From NCBI GenBank assembly GCA_963675425.1, contig OY776214.1, positions 1,116,001-1,180,000 of the forward strand: a stretch of 64,000 nucleotides of DNA, given 5' to 3'. The stretch is from Sporobacter sp963675425. GTDB lineage: Bacteria; Bacillota; Clostridia; Oscillospirales; Oscillospiraceae. Both the position numbers and the translations under genes were made by a program. The notes under the pieces were generated by a model. The model worked only from the letters and a program-made list of their open reading frames with translations. It ran no database searches and was not told where the DNA came from. Below, in pieces: positions 17,558 to 25,771 of the stretch (its first letter is position 1; each line of letters begins with the position of its first letter).

Positions 17558-19762
17558 TCAAGCATGCTCGGCCAATCGGGCGCGCAGGCCGCTGTACCGG
17601 CGCAGACGCCGGTCGTTTGAGACCATCGTTTCAAAAACGCCCGGGTCGCCGACGATGATCAGCAGCTCTCTGGCACGGGTTACCGCCGTATACAGCACGC
17701 TTCGCACCAGCAGCTGCGGCGCGCCGGACGAGCAGGCCAGGATGACGGCCTTAAATTCACTGCCCTGGGATTTATGTACGGTCAGGGCGTACGCCGGCTC
17801 CAGCTCGGACAGCTGCTCAAAGAGATACGTCACGAGCTTGTCCTCGTAATCGACGGTGAGCGTCTCGTGGGAAAAATCAATCTCCCGGACGTAGCCGATG
17901 TCGCCGTTGAAGATGCCGGCTCCGGCCGACAGGCCGTCGGGGCTTCTCCATATTATATCATAATTGTTGCGGATTTGCATAACCTTGTCGCCTTCTCGGA
18001 AGACAGTGTTTCCAAAGGCTCTTTCCTTTTTGTGTTTGGCTTCCGGATTGAGCGCCGCCTGCAGGCGGGCGTTGAGGTTTTCCGTTCCCGACACGTTTTT
18101 ACGCGTCGGCGACAGGACCTGAATCTGCGCGGCGTTGATGCCCATGTTTTTCGGCAGGCGCTCGGCGCACAGCTCTAAAATCGTCTCCACAGTTTTATCG
18201 GGAGACGGCCGCTTTAAAAAGAAAAAATCGCCGCATTTTTCGCCGAGATCCGGTATCAGGCCTTTGTTGATCTGGTGCGCATTTTTCACAATGCCGCTTT
18301 CCCCGGCTTGCCGGAAAATCTCCGACAGCACAACGGTGTCCACAGCACCGCTGCGGATGATGTCCGAGAAAACGTTGCCCGGCCCGACGGAGGGCAGCTG
18401 GTCGGCGTCTCCGACTAAAACAAGCCGGCAGTCCCGGTCCATCGCGGCTAAGAGCGCCCGCATGAGAAGAATGTCCACCATCGACGTCTCATCCACGATC
18501 ACGGCGTCGGCATTGAGGGGATTGGACTCGTCGTGCTCAAAAACCAGCCGGTCACCGTCGCCGATGCCCGCACCTAAAAGCCGATGGATCGTCGCCGCGT
18601 CGCGGCCCGTGAGCTCGCTCATGCGTTTGGCCGCGCGCCCCGTCGGCGCGCACAGGACCGTTTTAAGACCGAGCATATCAAACATGGACAGAATGCCGCG
18701 CACAGACGTTGTCTTGCCCGTTCCGGGTCCGCCCGTTAAGACCATCACGCGGCTGGAGGCTGCCAGTTCAACGGCCTTGAGCTGCGCGTCGGCGTAGGTG
18801 ATGCCGTATTCGCGCTCCACAGAGGATACAAGGCGGCTGACATCCCGCGTTTCACCGGCCGGATGGCTGGCTTTATCAAAAAGCCGGTCCGCTACGAAGG
18901 CTTCCGCCTCGTGGTAGGCGTCTAGATAGCACGCGTCCTGTCCGGCCGCTGCTTCACGCACGATATAGCCGCTTTCAACGAGTGCGTCCAGCGCGTCGGT
19001 GACCGCACCGTGCTCCACGCCGATGAGCTGATGCGTGGCCTCCACCAGCTTCCGGCACGGCAGAAACGTATGGCCGTTTGATAAATTATAGCTGAGCTCA
19101 AAGATCAGCGCCGCCTCGACCCGCTCGGCGCTGTCGTCCTCAAAGCCGAGCTGAAGCGCCATGGCGTCCGCTTCAAAAAAGTCCGCGCCGAACCGTTCAT
19201 CGGCAGTTATGTAGGGGTTGTCCCGGACGGCGGGGAATGCTTCCTCGCCGTAGCATTTATACAGCCGGACGGCAACCAGCGGCTTTAAGCCATATTCGCC
19301 GAGAAAATCAATGAGCCGCCGCAGGCCGACCTGCCGGCGGAAATCCGTACTCATCTGCCGCGCGCTTTTCGACGTGATCCCGCGCACCTGGGAGAGCTTT
19401 TCCGGCTCGTTTTCAAGAATATCCAATGTCTCGTCACCAAATTTTTCGACAATATCGCGCGCTTTGGCCGGCCCGACGTTTTTGATAACGCCGGACGCCA
19501 GATACGTATAGATGGCGTCGCTGCCGGAGGGCATGCGCCGCTCGACGAATTCGGCTTTAAACTGCTCGCCGTAGGAGGGATGCGTGGCCCACGCGCCCGT
19601 CAGAATCAGCGATTCGCCCGGGCTCAGCCCCGGCATTGTGCCAACAGCCGTTACAAGCCCTTCCGGCGTATCCAGGCGCAGGACGGCGTAGCCGTTTTCA
19701 GGATTCTGATAGACCGTGGAGGCGACCGTACCCTCTATTTGAATGTATCCGGCCTCGTCCAT
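17558..19762 (-). CDS. recD2: RecD2-type superfamily 1B DNA helicase
   Basis: RecD2 is a 5'-3' helicase found in bacteria without RecBC and is linked to DNA repair and replication fork stability. The 734-residue product has an N-terminal OB-like region, helix-hairpin-helix segments (VIKNVGPAKARDIVEKFG), Walker A GGPGTGKTTSVRG, Walker B VIVDETSMVD, DADQLPSVGPGNVF and the C-terminal LTVHKSQGSEF. AGGAGG six bases before ATG 19762 fixes the start over a frame reaching 19786. It is flanked by cinA and comF on the same strand. Confidence 0.95.
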   Translation of the reverse strand: MDEAGYIQIEGTVASTVYQNPENGYAVLRLDTPEGLVTAVGTMPGLSPGESLILTGAWATHPSYGEQFKAEFVERRMPSGSDAIYTYLASGVIKNVGPAKARDIVEKFGDETLDILENEPEKLSQVRGITSKSARQMSTDFRRQVGLRRLIDFLGEYGLKPLVAVRLYKCYGEEAFPAVRDNPYITADERFGADFFEADAMALQLGFEDDSAERVEAALIFELSYNLSNGHTFLPCRKLVEATHQLIGVEHGAVTDALDALVESGYIVREAAAGQDACYLDAYHEAEAFVADRLFDKASHPAGETRDVSRLVSSVEREYGITYADAQLKAVELAASSRVMVLTGGPGTGKTTSVRGILSMFDMLGLKTVLCAPTGRAAKRMSELTGRDAATIHRLLGAGIGDGDRLVFEHDESNPLNADAVIVDETSMVDILLMRALLAAMDRDCRLVLVGDADQLPSVGPGNVFSDIIRSGAVDTVVLSEIFRQAGESGIVKNAHQINKGLIPDLGEKCGDFFFLKRPSPDKTVETILELCAERLPKNMGINAAQIQVLSPTRKNVSGTENLNARLQAALNPEAKHKKERAFGNTVFREGDKVMQIRNNYDIIWRSPDGLSAGAGIFNGDIGYVREIDFSHETLTVDYEDKLVTYLFEQLSELEPAYALTVHKSQGSEFKAVILACSSGAPQLLVRSVLYTAVTRARELLIIVGDPGVFETMVSNDRRLRRYSGLRARLAEHA

Positions 19763-19827
19763 TTGCGTCCTCCTGCCTGCGTACATGCGATTATTATTCA
19801 GCCGCTTATGGGCTTTGGTTGAGTATT

Positions 19828-21096
19828 TTAGGAAAAAGAGTCTGTTACCGGCAGGCCGGTCAGATACCGTCGGATCATATCGAGGGCATGGCTGGCCCCG
19901 GAGGTGCGCACGCGGTCGCGGCCGAACGGGAGTTTGAGGCTCCGGCAGTATACGCCGTCGTCCGCTGCCAGCGCAACGAAGACTGTCCCGGCCTCGGTGC
20001 CCTGCTCATCCGCACCGGGCCCGGCTACGCCGGTGATGCCAACGCCGAGGTCCGTCCCGTAGAGCTTCCGGACGCTTTGGGCCATCTGCTCGGCAACCTC
20101 CCGGCTGACGACGCCCTTTTCAGAAATCAAGCCGGCGTCGATCCCCAAAACGGAGGTTTTGGACGATGTGGCGTACGTGACAGCGCCGCCGTAAAAGACG
20201 GCTGACGCACCGGCGATATCGGTCACACGCTTTGAAAGCAGGCCGCCGGTGCAGGATTCGGCTGCCGAAAGCGTTTTATTTTGATCTTTAAGCAGCGACA
20301 CGGCGGTGTTTTCAAGGCTGTCCGTGTCCACGCCGTAAATGATGTCGCCGAGAACGGAGCGCACCTTTTCGAGCATGGGCGTCATCATGGCTTCCGCCTC
20401 GTCCTTGGAGGCCGCCTTCGCCGTCAGGCGCAGCAGGACCTCGCTGTCCTTGGCGTACGGGGCCAGCGTCGGGTTATCCATTGCCGTCATCATCTCGCGC
20501 AGGCGCGACTCAACGGAGCTTTCGCCCATGCCGAAGATGTGGATGTTATGGGAGTATATCTGAGAGTCCGACAGCGTCAGAAGATACGGGCGCGCGCAGG
20601 CCTCAAGCATTTCGCGGCACTCGCTCGGCGGGCCGGGCAGCATGAGCACGTGCTTGCCGCCCTCTTCGAACGCGCAGCCCGGCGCTGTGCCGACACCGTT
20701 ATGGAAAATCGTGCAGCCCTCGGGCAGATACGCCTGCTGGAGGTTGTTTTCCGTCATTTCCATATTGTGAAGGCGCGTTTTGAAAAAATCCCGGATGCGT
20801 TCGGCCTCGTCCTCGTGGAATATGAGCTGCTTGTCGAAGGCTTCCGCCAGCGTCTGCTTCGTCAGGTCGTCGTACGTCGGGCCGAGGCCCCCGGTGGTAA
20901 TGATAATGTCCGCACGCTCCCGCGCGGCCGCAACGGCCTGCTTGAGCCGTTCGGGATTGTCGCCGACAACCGTGTGGAAAAAAACGTTGATGCCGATCTC
21001 CGATAAAACCCGCGATATATCCTGAGCGTCGGTGTTGGCGATATTCCCCAACAGGATTTCGGTGCCGACGCCGATAATTTCAGCCGTGTACGCCAT
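19828..21096 (-). CDS. cinA: CinA family protein (competence/damage-inducible; NMN amidohydrolase type)
   Basis: The 422-residue protein combines an N-terminal MoaB-like domain (GVGTEILLGNIANTDA, TTGGLGPTYDDLT) with a C-terminal CinA domain (AAESCTGGLLSKRVTD, GITGVAGPGADE). The two-domain form is reported to act as a pyridine-nucleotide salvage enzyme (ADP-ribose pyrophosphatase and NMN deamidase). The ATG follows GGAGGTCATTAGTT. Although historically tied to competence, no DNA uptake genes are present here, so a nucleotide-salvage role is the safer reading. Confidence 0.94.
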   Translation of the reverse strand: MAYTAEIIGVGTEILLGNIANTDAQDISRVLSEIGINVFFHTVVGDNPERLKQAVAAARERADIIITTGGLGPTYDDLTKQTLAEAFDKQLIFHEDEAERIRDFFKTRLHNMEMTENNLQQAYLPEGCTIFHNGVGTAPGCAFEEGGKHVLMLPGPPSECREMLEACARPYLLTLSDSQIYSHNIHIFGMGESSVESRLREMMTAMDNPTLAPYAKDSEVLLRLTAKAASKDEAEAMMTPMLEKVRSVLGDIIYGVDTDSLENTAVSLLKDQNKTLSAAESCTGGLLSKRVTDIAGASAVFYGGAVTYATSSKTSVLGIDAGLISEKGVVSREVAEQMAQSVRKLYGTDLGVGITGVAGPGADEQGTEAGTVFVALAADDGVYCRSLKLPFGRDRVRTSGASHALDMIRRYLTGLPVTDSFS

Positions 21097-21191
21097 AACT
21101 AATGACCTCCGTCAGCTTATTCAACTGTTTCTAATTTTAATGCAGGCCTTCGGCCCCGTCAATATTTTATGATCGGGACATTTGTAAAATT

Positions 21192-22367
21192 TCAATCCAA
21201 ATCAATCTGGATACTCTCGATGCCGTCATAGGCCTCGTTGACGAGCGTCTCGACGTCCAGATTGGCCTCGGCGGCCAGAACATCGCCCAGGCGCGGCTTT
21301 GTTTTGGGCCGACGCGGCGTGAACACGGTACAGCAGTCCTCATAGGGCAGGATGGAGGTTTCATAGGTGCCGATTTTAACGGCTCTTTCGACGATTTCCT
21401 GCTTGTCGAGGCCGATAACGGGGCGGAGGACCGGCAGAGCCGCGCATTCCTCCGTGACGGCCATCGCCTCCATTGTCTGGCTGGCGACCTGGCCGAGGTT
21501 TTCGCCCGTGACGAGGGCCTTGCAGCCGTTGGCGTCGGCAACGCGGTTTGCCAGGCGCATCATGAACCGGCGCATAATGATCGTAAAAAGCTCCTCCGGG
21601 CATTTTTCTCGGATTTCCTCCTGAATATGCGTCAGCGGTACAACCTCCAGCTTCAGCCGTCCGCAGTACCGCGTTAAAAGCCGCGTTAATTCAATGACCT
21701 TTTCCTTGGCCTGCATGGAGGTATACGGAAACGAAAAAAAGTGCACCGGTATAACCGATACGCCGCGCTTGGCGATCATGTACGTCGAGACCGGGCTGTC
21801 GATGCCGCCCGATAAAAGAGAGACGACGCGGCCGTTCGCCCCCACGGGCATGCCGCCCGCGCCCGCTTCGCTCGGGCCGTGGACGTAAGCGGAATAGTCC
21901 CGCACCTCAAGATTGACGGTGAAGTCCGGACGGCGGACGTCGACCTTCACATGCGGGTATTCCTCGGACAAAAGGCCGCCCACATACTGGGACAGCTGGA
22001 TCGACGTCATTGGAAAGCGCTTGTCCGCGCGCTTTGTTTCAACCTTAAAGGACCTGGCCGCGCCGAGCTTGTCACCCAGATAGCGCTTCGCTGTTTCCAG
22101 TATCGCGTCCTTGTCCTTTTCGCAGGCCGCGGCGCGGGATACGGCGACAATGCCGAAGATAGTTTTAACGGCGTCGTACGCGCCGTCCATATCGCAGGCG
22201 TCGCCCTGAGGCTCAACGTAGACGGTGGATTGTACGCTGTAAACGTTAAAATCGCCGAATGGCTTGAGCCGGCGCTTAATGTTGGATAGTAGCTTCATCT
22301 CGAAGCTTCGCCGGTTGAGTCCTTTTAATATGATTTCGCCCTGTTTAAGTAAAATAATGTCTTCCAT
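21192..22367 (-). CDS. thiI: tRNA 4-thiouridine synthase ThiI, without rhodanese domain
   Basis: ThiI adenylates U8 of tRNA and transfers sulfur to form 4-thiouridine; some members also feed thiazole synthesis. The 391-residue protein has the N-terminal ferredoxin-like and THUMP domains (about 1-165) and a PP-loop ATPase with LLSGGIDSPVSTYM near 180-193 and YEDCCTVFTPRRPKTKP near 345. It lacks the C-terminal rhodanese domain of the E. coli enzyme, as usual in Firmicutes. No dedicated cysteine desulfurase lies beside it, although in Bacillus a NifZ/NifS-type partner is often adjacent. Confidence 0.94.
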   Translation of the reverse strand: MEDIILLKQGEIILKGLNRRSFEMKLLSNIKRRLKPFGDFNVYSVQSTVYVEPQGDACDMDGAYDAVKTIFGIVAVSRAAACEKDKDAILETAKRYLGDKLGAARSFKVETKRADKRFPMTSIQLSQYVGGLLSEEYPHVKVDVRRPDFTVNLEVRDYSAYVHGPSEAGAGGMPVGANGRVVSLLSGGIDSPVSTYMIAKRGVSVIPVHFFSFPYTSMQAKEKVIELTRLLTRYCGRLKLEVVPLTHIQEEIREKCPEELFTIIMRRFMMRLANRVADANGCKALVTGENLGQVASQTMEAMAVTEECAALPVLRPVIGLDKQEIVERAVKIGTYETSILPYEDCCTVFTPRRPKTKPRLGDVLAAEANLDVETLVNEAYDGIESIQIDLD

Positions 22368-22456
22368 AGTGTGTCCTGTCTTGTTAATTGAATGTTGGTA
22401 AAAATAATGAGCGAATTTCCTATCCGTCCTTGTAGGCGTAAATAGAAAAAGGCTTT

Positions 22457-23977
22457 TTATTTATCATCCCGGAAATCGTACGTGCGGTACTGTATAGCTT
22501 CCGCCAGATGGCGGCGGTCTATGCGTTCGCTGCCGGCCAGGTCCGCTATGGTGCGCGCTACGCGCAAAATCCGGTCATACGAGCGGGCGGTGAGGCCGAG
22601 CCGGTCATATGCGTCGCGCATGAGCTTTTCGCAGGCTTCGTCCAGGTCGCAGTATGTATCAAGCTGCCTGGTGCCGATGTGGGCGTTGCAGGCGATACCG
22701 CTTTCGGCGTAGCGCCGCTGCTGGAGCGTACGCGCAGCGTTGACGCGCTTTCGGATATCGGCCGACGATTCCGACGCGGGCTTGTCCCGCAGCTCCTCAT
22801 ATTCCAGTGAGGGGACCTCGATATACATATCGATTCGGTCCAGAAGCGGGCCTGAAAGCCGCTCGTGATAGCGTTTCACGGAATTTTCCGTGCACGTGCA
22901 CCGGCGGGAGGGATGGCCATACCACCCGCATTTACACGGATTCATCGCGCATACGAGCATAAAGCGGCAGGGGTACGTGATGGACGCCGAGGCGCGAGAG
23001 ATGGTGACCTGTCCGTCCTCCAGTGGCTGACGCAGCGACTCAAGGACGTCGGATGAGAACTCCGGCAGCTCGTCTAAAAACAATACCCCGTTATGCGCCA
23101 GAGAAATTTCGCCCGGCCTGGGGTTTGACGTCCCGCCGGCCATGGCTGTTGCGGATATCGTATGGTGCGGCGAGCGAAAGGGCCGCGTTGTGACAATGGG
23201 GTTTTCGCGGTTTGTGAGGCCCATGACGGAGTGGATTTCCGTGCATTCGAGCATTTCGTTGCGGCTCATGTCGGGCAAAATAGTCGGCAGGCGCTTGGAC
23301 AGCATGCTTTTGCCCGCGCCAGGCGGCCCGACGAGCAGGAGGTTATGCCCGCCCGCGGCGGCAACCTCCAGCGCGCGTTTGACGTTGTCCTGTCCCTTGA
23401 CCTCCGAAAAATCGAGTGACTGCGGGTATTCTGCCGACGGCTCCTTCGGTTCGGTCGGTGTAATCGGCTCTTCGCCTGTCAGATGTTCCAGCAGCTGACG
23501 GACGTCTTTCGCCGGGTATACTGTGACGCCGGAGGCGTATGACGCCTCGTCGGCGTTGTCAGCCGGGACAAACAGCTTTTTAATGCCGGCGCGCTCAGCC
23601 GCCAGCGCCATCGGCAGCGCGCCCGTCACGGGGCGCAGGTCGCCTGTGAGGGACAGCTCGCCGAAAAAAGCGCTGTCGTCCGGCAGCGGCTTGATATTCT
23701 CAGACGCGGCCAAAATGCCCATCAGGACCGGCAGGTCGTACACCGTGCCGGCTTTTTTTGTGTTGGCTGGGGCCAGGTTTATGGTGATTCGGCTGACGGG
23801 AAACTTGATGCCGCAGTTTTTCGTCGCCGCCCGTACGCGCTCGCGCGCTTCCTTGACGGCAATATCCGGCAGGCCGACGATATCAAAGCTCGGCAGTCCG
23901 CTTGACAGCGAGCACTCGACGGACACCTCGTAGCCCGATATCCCGCCGAGGCCCAGAGACCGTATTTTGGAGACCAT
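22457..23977 (-). CDS. yifB: YifB/ComM family magnesium chelatase-like AAA+ ATPase
   Basis: The 506-residue protein has the ChlI-like N-terminal fold (SLGLGGISGYEVSVECSL, VGLPDIAVKEARERV), Walker A LLLVGPPGAGKSMLSKRL near residue 215, Walker B GVLFLDELPEF, the Cys-rich CMNPCKCGWYGHPSRRC segment and the C-terminal Mg_chelatase_C helical domain. ComM homologues are helicases that promote branch migration during integration of transforming DNA. Here it heads the recD2, cinA, comF neighbourhood. The biochemical role in Clostridia is not established. Confidence 0.93.
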   Translation of the reverse strand: MVSKIRSLGLGGISGYEVSVECSLSSGLPSFDIVGLPDIAVKEARERVRAATKNCGIKFPVSRITINLAPANTKKAGTVYDLPVLMGILAASENIKPLPDDSAFFGELSLTGDLRPVTGALPMALAAERAGIKKLFVPADNADEASYASGVTVYPAKDVRQLLEHLTGEEPITPTEPKEPSAEYPQSLDFSEVKGQDNVKRALEVAAAGGHNLLLVGPPGAGKSMLSKRLPTILPDMSRNEMLECTEIHSVMGLTNRENPIVTTRPFRSPHHTISATAMAGGTSNPRPGEISLAHNGVLFLDELPEFSSDVLESLRQPLEDGQVTISRASASITYPCRFMLVCAMNPCKCGWYGHPSRRCTCTENSVKRYHERLSGPLLDRIDMYIEVPSLEYEELRDKPASESSADIRKRVNAARTLQQRRYAESGIACNAHIGTRQLDTYCDLDEACEKLMRDAYDRLGLTARSYDRILRVARTIADLAGSERIDRRHLAEAIQYRTYDFRDDK

Positions 23978-24001
23978 ACGTCACCGCCCTTTCTAATAAG
24001 C

Positions 24002-24050
24002 CTTCCCCTGGGGGAAGGTGGCACGGCCGTAGCCGTGACGGATGAGGGTG
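24002..24050. repeat. Dispersed intergenic repeat, copy A
   Basis: The segment reads CTTCCCCTGGGGGAAG, GTGGCACGGCCGTAGCCGTG, ACGGATGAGGGTG and contains two nested inverted repeats. It sits 4 bases from the dcd stop and recurs with drift at 24638-24687. Such elements are frequent in Oscillospiraceae genomes. Confidence 0.75.
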
Positions 24051-24053
24051 TTA

Positions 24054-24575
24054 CTACTTCTCAAAATCCCTGTACATGAGGCTTGGCTGGATGCCGCAGT
24101 TGTTTTGATATTTGCCGCTGTCATACAAATCATAATCGCCGTGGATGTCGTGGTAATAGATCTGGCAGATTTCAACGTTCGGATAAATCCGGATCGGCTG
24201 GACGCAGAAGATCTCCAGCGTCCAGAAGCCGGCAAAGCCGACGTCGCCGAAGCCGGCGGTGACATGGATAAAAAGCCCCAGCCTGCCCGTGGAGGACCGG
24301 CCCTCCAGCATCGGTACAAACGTATCGGTCTTCGTAAACTCGTTCGTCCGTCCAAGATAGAGCTTGTTTGGCTCCAGCAGCAGCCCGTCCTCGGGGATAA
24401 TAATCTTCCGGGTCGGGTTTGGTTTTTTCATATCTAAAATAGTATTTTCATATTCAAGCAGCTCGTTGGCCAGTGACAGATTATAGCTGTTGGGATTGAT
24501 TCTGCTCGCGTCAAACGGCTCAATGATGATTTCCTTGCCGATGTGGCGCAGTATTTCTCTGCCGGACAGTATCAT
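24054..24575 (-). CDS. dcd: dCTP deaminase
   Basis: Dcd converts dCTP to dUTP, feeding thymidylate synthesis. The 173-residue product has the trimeric dUTPase-like fold with the active-site segments EGRSSTGRLGLFIH and TAGFGDVGFAGFWTLE and the C-terminal closing tail. The length suits the monofunctional enzyme rather than the bifunctional deaminase/diphosphatase, but the two are hard to separate by eye. A repeat abuts the stop codon and a repeat-flanked element lies upstream. Confidence 0.93.
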   Translation of the reverse strand: MILSGREILRHIGKEIIIEPFDASRINPNSYNLSLANELLEYENTILDMKKPNPTRKIIIPEDGLLLEPNKLYLGRTNEFTKTDTFVPMLEGRSSTGRLGLFIHVTAGFGDVGFAGFWTLEIFCVQPIRIYPNVEICQIYYHDIHGDYDLYDSGKYQNNCGIQPSLMYRDFEK

Positions 24576-24637
24576 TTAAGTTCGCTCTCTTTCGGTGATG
24601 CAGCATGAATGTTTACCGGTATAAATATCGTTAAGCC

Positions 24638-24846
24638 GTCCCCTGGCGGAAGGTGGCGCGGCGTAAGCCGTGACGGACGAGGGCATTCTCTGCTAAATCA
24701 CATACTTTTAAAGGAATTGCGGTGTATACTTCATTAAAATTTAAGTTTATTATATCGTTGGAGGGCGTCAGTTTGTGGTTTTTTGGTAATGGCATAATTA
24801 ACACCCTCATCAGTCTGTTAGCAGACAGCTTCCCCTGTGGGAAGCC
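24638..24846. repeat. Repeat-flanked intergenic element (MITE-like)
   Basis: The left end (24638-24687) is a diverged copy of the 24002-24050 repeat. The right end (24801-24846), read on the other strand, has the same plan: a TTCCC hairpin, a GTC/GAC hairpin and GATGAGGGTG. The two ends therefore form terminal inverted repeats around about 110 AT-rich bases without a transposase. The right end lies 4 bases from the stop of the GyrI-like gene. Confidence 0.6.
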
Positions 24847-24850
24847 TTTG

Positions 24851-25324
24851 TTACAGCCGCCGGATGGGGGCAAATATGTATTGCTGCCCGTCTTCCTCAA
24901 GGCACGTATAGTCAAACACAGCGCCCGCAAGTGATAAACTGTTGTCCTGTATATAGTTAAGGATAGCCGCAAATGTCTCCGGGTAGGCGTCTTCCACCTT
25001 GGCGTAGACATATTCAAACGACGGGACCGTCCACTTGACCCAGCCGTCCGGCGCCTCGGCCCCGTCGGCTACCTCGATACCCGCCAGATAAAGACCTTTT
25101 TTAAAGCCGTCTTCCCATGGCTTATAAGAACGTGAGAAATCACTCATCAGACCCCAGATGCCGGTAAGCGTCCCGCTTTCGTCTTTTTTGCCCAGCTGCG
25201 CCACCTCATTTAAATGGACGGTACCCTCGGCCCACAGGCGATTGATGAAACCGTCGCCATCGTCCGTTGAACCCTCTTTGCCAATCACCGAGAAGGATTC
25301 TTTAACGCATTTGTTTATTTCCAT
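24851..25324 (-). CDS. GyrI-like small-molecule-binding domain protein
   Basis: The 157-residue product has the SOUL/GyrI-like (AraC effector-binding) pattern: N-terminal FSVIGKEGST, a central WGLMSDF, LYLAGIEV and the aromatic WVKWTVPSFEYVYAKVE motif, ending in FAPIRRL. Stand-alone members bind cyclic or lipophilic compounds and some hydrolyse them; no DNA-binding domain is attached. The exact ligand is unknown. It is the first gene of the minus-strand run, with repeats between it and dcd. Confidence 0.8.
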   Translation of the reverse strand: MEINKCVKESFSVIGKEGSTDDGDGFINRLWAEGTVHLNEVAQLGKKDESGTLTGIWGLMSDFSRSYKPWEDGFKKGLYLAGIEVADGAEAPDGWVKWTVPSFEYVYAKVEDAYPETFAAILNYIQDNSLSLAGAVFDYTCLEEDGQQYIFAPIRRL

Positions 25325-25663
25325 CCATATCAGTCCTCATTAAATATTTCTCCCGCGTTTCACGGTAGAGATCGGATAGGCTAAAAAAGCCTGCCGCTTT
25401 GATTTTTCCTCATTATAACAAATTCTGAGGCTTTTAGCGACTTCTTTTGCCGCTTCGTTTACAGGTACGTCTATTTAAAATCAGGTTATAGTAATTAACG
25501 GCTTCCGACGCATAATAAGTTCGGTTTTCAAAATGCTTTCTGCATCCACTTAAGCCCCCAATTTCATACGGAGGGTAAAATTGTCAACCCAGTATAGCAT
25601 CAATGCTGTAAAATTTGCAACGTGCATCTATGAAAATTGCAAGTAATTCATGGAATTAGACGA

Positions 25664-25692
25664 TTTACACATTCTTCTGGGGATGATATAAT
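25664..25692 (+). promoter_or_regulatory. Strong sigma-A-type promoter of the PFOR gene
   Basis: TTTACA (25664-25669) and TATAAT (25687-25692) are 17 bases apart, 79 bases before the TTG start. The remaining 25325-25663 of this intergenic region shows no gene and no recognised riboswitch. Confidence 0.8.
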
Positions 25693-25771
25693 AAAATAAC
25701 TTTACGCTCATGTCGGAGCGTTTTGCGACAAGGAAAAACAGGATTTTCAACTAGGAAAGGGATGATTTATT

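Noticed and set aside
24631..25017. 128-residue minus-strand frame overlapping the GyrI-like gene
   Set aside because: It runs through the repeat element and the end of the GyrI-like gene, has no ribosome site and no recognisable product.
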